From Rehmannia glutinosa (lineage: Eukaryota; Streptophyta; Magnoliopsida; Lamiales; Orobanchaceae): a DNA stretch of 64,000 nucleotides. The translations under genes and the position numbers were made by a program. Location of the stretch: assembly GCA_016081115.2 (NCBI GenBank), contig CM071933.1, positions 60,030,660 through 60,094,659 on the forward strand. The letters are read 5' to 3'. Below are positions 56,522 through 64,000 of the stretch, piece by piece. How positions within the stretch are numbered: position 1 is the first letter of the stretch; each line of letters begins with the position of its first letter. Below the pieces are notes generated by a model, which searched no databases, was not told the DNA's origin, and saw only the letters and a list, made by a program, of their open reading frames with translations.

Positions 56522-56936
56522 CCCAATCGACAGTTTCACACACAAATAAATATTTTATGCTAAACTTTTTTATTGAAAATTCATCTTCAATTGCCGCCTC
56601 TCATCTTTCTTATATTTCCAGCTCAAAGGCCATTCAAATGACTTCATAATATTTTTCTCACCAATGAAAAAACACGACAAACATAAAATTTTGCTACAGT
56701 ATTAGTCACAATAGAAAAATCATGTGATAGAATTGCACATAAATAATTAAGAACAGAGTGCTTATAGAGTTGTAGAATGGCTTCTGTCAAAAACCTAGCC
56801 GTTTTTGCTCATCCATCTTCGTTCTCTTTTTCTTTCCTCATTTTCCTATGGATGATGGTGGAAATTATTTTCATTGCTGTTAATCTCAATAAATTTGTCC
56901 CAAATCTACGGCTTTTATTTGTCCCCGTTATGTGGC

Positions 56937-57071
56937 TTTTTTTAATAAATTAGGAGTACTGGTTGGATGGGAGAATTTAAATTTCAAAAAAACTGAAAGA
57001 TACCGTGTTCGAACCCCGGTCAACACCCTTACAAAGAGTGAGCGATACCACTCGAGCTACACGCTCGTGGT
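56937..57071 (-). mobile_element. tRNA-derived SINE
   Basis: On the minus strand: pol III A box TGTAGCTCGAGTGGTATCG, then B box GGGGTTCGAAC, then an A-rich tail (oligo(T) at 56937-56943 on the plus strand). It is flanked by a 12-bp target duplication with one mismatch: ccgttatgtggc (56925-56936) and ccgttatgtgac (57072-57083). About 135 bp. Confidence 0.85.
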
Positions 57072-57083
57072 CCGTTATGTGAC

Positions 57084-58559
57084 TTTTTCATATGGGATTT
57101 TGTATAAAAGGTCATAAGAGTCATTTCCTAACGATACATGATATAAACGAGATTATTTGATACATGTTTTGTTAGCAAAAATTGCAGTACAATTTATATA
57201 ATCCGGAAAGTCCAAACTGAAATGAAATAAAATTACAAAATTATAACAGCTAACTTTGAGTAAATTGAAATTACAGAATACAAATAAACAGAAATGACCT
57301 AAATCATGTGTTGAACACACTATCCTTAAAACAGATTCGTCGATCCCCTATTCTGGACGTCTATTTTCCAGGACAAGACGACAAAAATCCCGGAGTACCT
57401 TTTACCTGGCGAACTGAAGAGATGTCTGAACTTATCACCAAAAATACAGGAGGCCAAGGAGGCCAAGAAACGTTGCAGAACAATATGTAGAAAATTATAA
57501 AATGCAAATATGTTGAGTGTAGTTTCTGATTGCTGGTACCTCAGCTATTTATAGAGCTGAAAATTATCTGAGAAAATTAAATATGTTGTTGGTACACATC
57601 AATTCAAACCTGATGTTACAAACATTAATCTGCAGGTTATAGAAACTAATTATTAGCTATTACAAATTCTTTATAAATTCAAAATAAAAATCTATTAAAA
57701 TTCAAAAAAGCCTGCAGCAATTACAAATATTAATTTGCAGATTATAGGAATTAATTATAAGTTGTTATAGATTCTTTTTAAATTCAAAATAAAAATATGC
57801 AAAACATAGGCTAGACTATGTGGCTTGATTTCGTGTCCGCAAGTCGCGCCCGCACCCAAGTCAGTTGTTTGGAGCCTGAACCGGACCGTGATTTGCACTC
57901 CCCGTGGGCGCACGAGTAGAGAGAGCCTCTATGCAATATAATCTTACACCTTAATAAGAGGTGATATTATTTATACTAGTCTAAAAAGCCTTTGTTTTCT
58001 CATGTAGGACAAACCCACCTTTCAAAGAAGACAAACACATATGTTTTCTTCTTTTAAATAAATTTCAATACTCCACTTGAAGCTATGATTTCTCCTTCAT
58101 CCAAACACCATTTTGGACAAACAAATACTTGATTTTAATGTTCTCACGGGGTAGAACTAGAATCCACTTTTACTTGTGTCATTTAGACAATCGAATTTCC
58201 AATAAAATTGCACCCAAAGATGCAATTTCCTTCACTTTTTCCAACAGTTTTGTCTAGCGCTTCTGTTGTGATGTTCTGATTCTACGGATCAGATATATCT
58301 GTTTAGATTTAAAAATTTTGTTATAGATTTTTATAGAATTATATTTTGTAGGGCTTGCAATTATTTTTGCACTCGATGTTTTAATCAGTTGTAGATTTCT
58401 TCAAATGATGGATGGAATTCATAAAGAAAAAAAACATAGTTGTAGAATGGAATACTATTTGCAGCCATTATTCTCAATTGGTTAGCCCTTTTCTCATACT
58501 GTAGGTGATACTAGTTACTACAATACGATTATTTTATTGTATTTTATTGTCACACTAAC
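57084..58559. other. Intergenic, no gene; contains an imperfect duplication
   Basis: AT-rich. Two imperfect ~100-bp copies lie at about 57605-57700 and 57715-57805 ('attaatctgcaggttataga' versus 'attaatttgcagattatagg', both followed by 'aaattcaaaataaaaat'). 57820-58250 has a GC-rich patch then 'cttacaccttaataagaggtg'; it may be decayed LTR sequence, but I could not find ends. Confidence 0.4.
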
Positions 58560-60487
58560 ATTTTTTTCTGAATAAGCTCAAAAATAATATAGAAGAAAAG
58601 AAAAAGCCATGATCACAAGTCGATCAGGTAGGGCAATATTTGGGGCCTCGTTAAAAACCTACCGGAGTAAAACTCACCCTTGTGGGAAAACCCCCAGTAG
58701 GAAAAGAGTACCCCCGCGAGAAAAATCCATAAGAAACAGAATAAACCCAGAAACACAACACAGGCTATCTGACAAATCTATACTGACTACGACCAACATA
58801 ATCATCATTGAGTAAAGTGATAATATCCGCAGGAGGCGCATCCCACCACTTGGATTCTGAGAATTTACTGAGACAATCAGCCACACGATTACCCTCCCGA
58901 TAAATATGAGAAATTACAAAATTCATTTGGGAGACCAAATGCATTGAGTAATTCCAGTGATCAAGAAGACGCCACGGGACGGATCCATCGCGATTGCGAA
59001 AGAGGTCAACCACAAAGGTAGAGTCCGATTCCACCCAAAGATGCGTCCAACCCTTATGATGAGCGTAGGAAATTGCTTTAATAACAGCAATCAACTCTGC
59101 CTCGAAAGCAAATCCAAATCCGCATGGTTCGACAAAGCAACCTCTGAAGAAGCCCCTAGCCGTATGATAAACCCCTGTTGCGACTAGACGTCCCGGAGAG
59201 CCAGAAGTGCTGCCATCTGTATTAACCTTAATCCAACCTGGAAGAGGAAGGTGCCAAGTGACAGGGATGATTCTTGGGGCTCTGGGAGCACGCCCTTTAC
59301 CTTGAGACGGCGGAGACAAAGGAGATCATCTTCAGTGTTATTCATGCAGCCCATATCCAGAACAGCAGATTCCAAAATCATCGCCCGGAGATTAACCAAA
59401 GCCCCCTCTGGGATCCATTTAGTGTTATTGAAAATGATGTCATTCCGTATATGCCAAAGGAACTAAACTCCGGAAATAAAAGCCACCTTCCAGATAAAAG
59501 CCACCTGATTATAGAATTGGAAACCCATGACGTGAACCAGAAATTCATTGAAGTTGTGTCTGGGTGAACAGTGACCGCAAAAACCTCAGCCATCCAGCCC
59601 CACAAATGCCCTGCAAAAGCAAAAGAAACGAATATATGATCAATCGATTCCGCCTGAGAATAACATAGGCTACAAAAGGTCGGCCCAATGAAGCCTTGTT
59701 GACACATAACATCAAGAACAGCCAGGCGACCGAAAATTGCCCTCCAAACCGCCACAGATCTTCTTTCTGGGATGTGCGTAGACCCGATCCACGAGCCCCA
59801 TCTAACCACCGGAAGTGCAGGCTGCAAAAATGAATAGGCATCCTTAGAAGAAACCAACCCATTCATAGAATGCATCCAAACTCTTTTATCCTCTGAATGC
59901 GGAGGAAGTGGACAATGAACAATGTCCCGGACTATATCCATATAAGCTTCCACAAAAGAGATGGTGAAATGCCAAGTGTTGTCGTAATAGAGGTCCGAGA
60001 TTGTTTCATTAAAATGAACTCGGTATTCGTTAGGAATGCCAATACGATCCGAAATGACATAACCAAGCCAATTGTCATTCCAAAAATATTAAAAGAACGA
60101 ATGCACCCCGGGACCCACCGTGAAAACAGTTCTGAATGAGAGGACATAGGCCAACCCAGATCGATGAAGGAAAATACGAGTTACGGATCGCCCCGCTCGC
60201 CAGAAGATAACGATTGCGAAGAGTGGTGAGAACAATGGAATTCGAAGTAATGATCTTCCAGCCCAATTTCATGAGATAAGCCTGATTAGCCATGGTAATT
60301 GAACGAACCCCAAGGCCCTCTTCTTTCCGAGGAGTGCAACAACGAGCCCAATTAACCGTGTGATTCCCTTTCTGCGTGCGATGTCACCTGTCCAGATAAA
60401 GTTCCGCATAGCTTTCTCCAGTTGCTTAGGCATACCAATTGGCCATTTATAAACAAGCATAGAATGCACCAGTGAGCTCGTGATCAC
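58560..60487 (-). mobile_element. L1-type LINE, 3' half
   Basis: Minus-strand translation gives, in order, the end of RT (YKWPIGMPKQLEKAMRNFIW), the zf-RVT region (WRAIFGRLAVLDVMCQQGFI, CSLCYSQAESIDHIF), and an RNase H domain at 59319-58765 with INVNTDGSTSGSPG-like KVNTDGS (Asp), FEAELIAVIKAI (Glu), WVESDSTFVVDLF (Asp) and YREGNRVADCLSKF (Asp). All four RNase H carboxylates are present, and that domain is open for 184 codons. Upstream frames are shifted several times. Endonuclease and most of RT are missing; the right border is near 60487. Plant L1 elements with a C-terminal RNase H are known. No clear target duplication was found. Confidence 0.85.
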
Positions 60488-60634
60488 ATTTTTCTATTTT
60501 ATTTGACTTTTATATGAAAAAGAAAAAACAAAGGGAAAAAGACAGTACAATAAATTAATCATGAAGAGCTTTTAATCTGGAAATGTAAGGCGAAGTATTG
60601 TAAGGCAAAGATTGACGTATACAATATTGTAAAT

Positions 60635-61190
60635 CAGTATTTTAAAATCGTACCGGTGATCAAACCGGCCAAGCCATCTGTAAGCGGTTCAACCGGTCGG
60701 ACCGGTTCAACCGCCGATTTTATCGGTTTTAATAAAATATATTATATAATATATTAAAGTAATATATTGATATAAAAAGAGAAGTTATATATTTTTTATT
60801 TCTTATTTTTTATTATATAATTATTTGATTGATTGTCTATGCCTATGTTATAGAGGTTTGTCCAAATTTAGAATATTTTGATTGATTAGAATTCTTGTTT
60901 GAATCAGTTAAAATACAAATAATTGAGTTAAATCTTAACATAATATTGAATAATTGATTTTAAATATTGTTTGATTTGAATTATGGCATAAATATGTTAA
61001 ACATTAAGTTTATAATTTCAGTTTTTATAAGAAAAAGGTTGAAAAAATAAAAAGTAAAAAAAAATTGGTTTAACCGGTTTTGACCGGTATAATCGCAAAA
61101 ATGGTATTTAGAACCTTACCGTACCGGTCCGACCACCGGTATCCGGTATAACCGGTTCAACTGGCCGGTACGGTCTGGTATTTAAAACAA
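60635..61190. mobile_element. DNA-transposon-like MITE with CCGGT-rich ends
   Basis: About 556 bp. Ends are loosely inverted (CAGTATTTTAAAATCGTACC and, reversed, TTGTTTTAAATACCAGACC) with GGTTCAACCGGT/ACCGGTT repeats inside each end. It is flanked by a direct repeat tattgtaaat (60625-60634 and 61191-61200), which extends to caatattgtaaat if end bases are counted. A 9-11-bp duplication would suit a Mutator-like element, an 8-bp one a hAT. No coding capacity. Confidence 0.6.
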
Positions 61191-61320
61191 TATTGTAAAT
61201 AACATTTTAAAATTTAATATTGAACTAATAAATATGTGAAAATGTAAGGATGGTTACCTGATTTAGATTTCTTGTTCCACTTTTTATTTCATTATTCAGA
61301 TGAATGACATGTGTAGACAT

Positions 61321-62252
61321 TAGGGTTGTGCACGGGACTTGAAGATTACCGAAATCGAACCAATATTCGGACCGAAAGATCTCCGAACCAAAAATATTCT
61401 TTGACTTTTTTACTTTCCCCGAACCGTACTGAACCATACCGAACTACTCCAAACCGAGGACCCGAAGCTAGAACCGATTTTAAAGATTTTATATAAATAC
61501 ATATACATTATTTCTATGTTGTTTTTATTTTGATATTGAATTAACTACAAACTATTTGAAATTAAATTGAATATACAACATATTTCTAAAAAAAATCATA
61601 ATACTACAACTATTATGAATTTTAAAAAACTTTGATATTAATAATAGAGTAAATAATTTGAAATTGAAATTAGTTAAATGATTAGTAAATTGCTTAAAAG
61701 AGAAACAAGTAATAGTATCATATTATAACAATATAAAAAAATCATATTTTAAATTTTTTTACAACATCACATAAATTATAAATATAATTTTATTGATTAT
61801 GTTAAGTTGAGAAATAGAGATTATAAATTTATACAAGTTTTTATTTCATTTTAATGTATAAAAACTATTAGTTAATTATATATGCTCTATGCCAATAGAA
61901 GGACAATTGCCCAACTAATATACTATTATTGTATTATAGAGGTTATTAAGTTTACAATTTTGGATACCTATTATAGTTTTAGTTTTTATTTTTAGATTAC
62001 GCTAAAAAGATACTAGAACTCTAGAAGTATATCCGTTTGGTGATTTTTATATTAATTTTCTTTTTTCTTTTTTTTTTTCCAAATTTATATGCTTTATTTA
62101 TGACAAATCTCCGAATCTCCGTTCCGAACTTTCGGTATGGTTCAGGACAAAGATTTTTTTCTATGGTTCGGTTCTAGAGATTTATTTTCAGAATCTCCAA
62201 ACTTCGGGGAGATTTCAAAATTCCGAACCGTCCCGTACCGTACACACCCTTA
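61321..62252. mobile_element. Non-autonomous hAT element, 932 bp
   Basis: Ends TAGGGTTGTGCACGG and CCGTACACACCCTTA form imperfect inverted repeats. A perfect 8-bp target duplication GTAGACAT lies at 61313-61320 and 62253-62260. GAACC/GGTTC-type sub-terminal motifs occur at both ends and the centre is very AT-rich without an ORF. Confidence 0.88.
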
Positions 62253-62260
62253 GTAGACAT

Positions 62261-63030
62261 AACCCATATTTATCCAAACTCTAGCGAAAATTTAAAGACC
62301 CATTCCTTTTAGAGATTATTACAAAAACTACCCTTGAGGTTTGGTTAATTATAAAAAAATCCTTAGGTGTTTGAAAATTACAAAAGACTGTGTGATTTCG
62401 TGAGTTTGATTTTATATTACACTTTACTCCATTCATAGGCAAAAGAATATTTCGAACGTCCCCTTACATTTAACACATAATCAAACCTTAATAACAAATC
62501 CGTTGAGGTAATTAAGGATTTGGAGCTAATGATTTCAAATAAAGAATAACAAACCCATTGAGGTTGTTTGGATGAAGTCATTCTATAACAGATTTCAAAT
62601 CGTTGGAAGCTATTTTTGAAATTATTTTGGAGTATTTCAAATTTATTTTAGATAGAGTCGTTTGAAACCTTCCCCCAAATCCTCCTGTCCAAATGCAAGC
62701 TAAGGCATTTTTTGTAATTTCCAAGTATTTTTGGGATTTCTTGTAAATAACCCAAACCTGAGAATAGTTTTATTTCGTATGTATCCCTTCTTTTATTTAT
62801 TTATTTAATTTAAGTTTCTATTTGTGATGGTGCTAAAGAGACTTCAAATTTACGCGTTACCACCAAGGTATCATCAGTATTTATCAGTTACATTACAGTA
62901 GTTGCACTTTTCTCTCCAAACTTGTGCTGAAAACCCCTCAGCTCCTTTTCCCACCGCCTTTCAAACCAAAACAATATCGACATTAATGAACAAACCATTT
63001 CCGCAATATTTCTCGGATTAGGAAAAGAAA
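62261..63030. other. Upstream region of the GH17 gene
   Basis: No gene. It contains the likely promoter and 5' UTR of the GH17 gene; no core element is certain. Confidence 0.45.
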
Positions 63031-63377
63031 ATGTCAAGAACCCATTTATCAAGCAAAATCCTAGTATTTCTGTTGTCTGTCTCTGTAGTAGTGGTGGTGG
63101 TGGAATCAGGGATTGGTGTGAACTGGGGCACAGTGTCGAATCACCGCCTTTCGCCGGATACTGTGGTGGATCTCTTGAAGGACAACAAGATTGAAAAAGT
63201 TAAACTGTTTGATGCAGACCCAACTGTTCTCAAGGCGTTAATGGGCAGTGGAATTGAAGTTATGGTTGGGATCCCTAATGAAATGTTGGCACTGCTCAGC
63301 ACCTCTACTTCTGCTTCTGATTTGTGGGTTTCTCAGAATGTATCCAGATACATGGTTAAAGGCGGTACTAATATCAA
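63031..63377 (+). CDS. Glucan endo-1,3-beta-glucosidase-like (GH17), first exon
   Basis: Family members hydrolyse beta-1,3-glucan (callose) in the cell wall. The exon encodes 115 codons plus two bases, then a gt donor at 63378 (atcaa|gtatgc). An N-terminal signal peptide (about 1-27, hydrophobic VFLLSVSVVVVVVES) leads into GIGVNWGTVSNHRLSPDTVV, KVKLFDADPTVLKALMGSG and EVMVGIPNEMLALL, the usual start of plant GH17 domains. The expected continuation (YVAVGNEP-type acid/base motif) is not found before 64000, so exon 2 lies outside the window. Reading through the donor gives a Leu-rich tail typical of intron sequence, so the split site is preferred. Secretion is inferred; a GPI anchor cannot be judged. 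Confidence 0.88.
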
Positions 63378-64000
63378 GTATGCTTCTTTTTGTTTCGTTC
63401 TTCTTCTTCTTCTTCTTTTTTGGTTAATTTTAAATGTGGGGTACAGTCTTGATCTTGTTATCTGGTTATTTTATGCTGATTTTTATTTTGATTGGGTTTA
63501 CATTCCTTAATATAGGAGCTTTTGGTTCTATATGTGTGTGCGTGTGCGGGCGTGTGTATGTGTGTGGTGTGCATAGTTTTGGCTCTCTCCTATCTGTCTT
63601 AGATTGAATACTGAATAGTGAGAAAAGTGATATGAATATACTGTGGATTGCTTAACAAAAATTATTAAACTTTGTATATTCAATTAATGATGTTTGGTTA
63701 ATAGTATCCATTTCGCAATTATGTAGCTTTGGTTTGAGCATTGATTGGCAGCACTTAATAATTCTGCTAGATGTGATGAACTTGATGGTACAGAGAAGAT
63801 AATTTCACCTCTTTTATAGTGGTGCATAATGAGTAAAGGAATGAAATATAAGCTCTCACTGCCCTGTTGTGGTTGTGCATCAGCTTCTGCTGCTAAAATC
63901 TTGGCAAAAATGGAAGATATTATTTTTTTTTTGAGACGGGGGGAATCTCTTCGTGTTGGCACATAAACCTAAAAATTGAATTATCTTCAGACAAGATGAA

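Noticed and set aside
58560..60487. Target duplication for the L1 LINE
   Set aside because: Only a short T-rich 'tattttatt' is shared between flanks; not distinguishable from background.
63684..63962. 92-codon minus-strand ORF downstream of the GH17 exon
   Set aside because: Lies in the probable intron, low-complexity start, no domain similarity recognised.

Overview
The window is eukaryotic nuclear DNA from a flowering plant. Evidence: a two-exon plant-type ATP-dependent phosphofructokinase, the first exon of a plant beta-1,3-glucanase (GH17) gene, AT-rich intergenic DNA, and a dense nest of plant LTR retrotransposons plus Cassandra, hAT, Helitron, SINE and L1 pieces. A eudicot fits best; an asterid is only a guess. 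Only two cellular genes are seen: a PFK2-like gene at 37464-39777 (+) and a GH17 gene starting at 63031 (+) and leaving the window.

Left third (1-28.3 kb): an old Ty1/copia relic (minus strand; LTR parts 1-938 and 15290-15483, pol relic 16949-17885) was split by a complete Ty1/copia element (939-15289, minus) with two ~1.58 kb LTRs, a CCAAT target duplication, a PBS matching initiator-Met tRNA, a polypurine tract, gag-pol and a very long extra third ORF. A sister element (18273-~28260, plus) has one LTR, a pol deletion and a lost 3' end; it joins directly to the chromodomain tail and ~4 kb LTR of a Ty3/gypsy chromovirus (28262-32379).

Middle (32.4-45.8 kb): a probable Helitron 3' end enclosing a B3-domain fragment, a copia-like solo LTR (34133-35000), an inverted-repeat MITE, and a Cassandra solo LTR with a 5S rRNA-like core (35820-36222). 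Then comes the PFK2-like gene, and then a decayed Tat-like Ty3/gypsy relic (40963-44431, minus) containing a copia LTR fragment, a 488-bp hAT MITE with an 8-bp target duplication, and a truncated antisense ORF. A 5'-truncated retroposon with a 15-bp target duplication follows.

Right third (45.8-64 kb): a nearly full-length Tat-lineage Ty3/gypsy element (45790-56521, plus) with gag, protease, an intact 640-codon RT / dual RNase H ORF, a damaged integrase, a ~30-bp tandem array and a spliced-looking antisense gene. After it lie a tRNA-derived SINE, an L1-type LINE 3' half (minus), two further DNA-transposon-like elements and the GH17 gene.

The retrotransposon ORFs are mostly broken. Many differences between sister copies cluster at CAGCTG/CAG/CTG sites, while the PFK and GH17 frames are clean, so some breaks may be consensus errors in methylated repeats. 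The most interesting items are the antisense gene in the Tat element and its relic in a second Tat element, the giant third ORF of the copia family, the conserved leader ORF just after the copia LTR TATA box, and the B3-bearing Helitron candidate.
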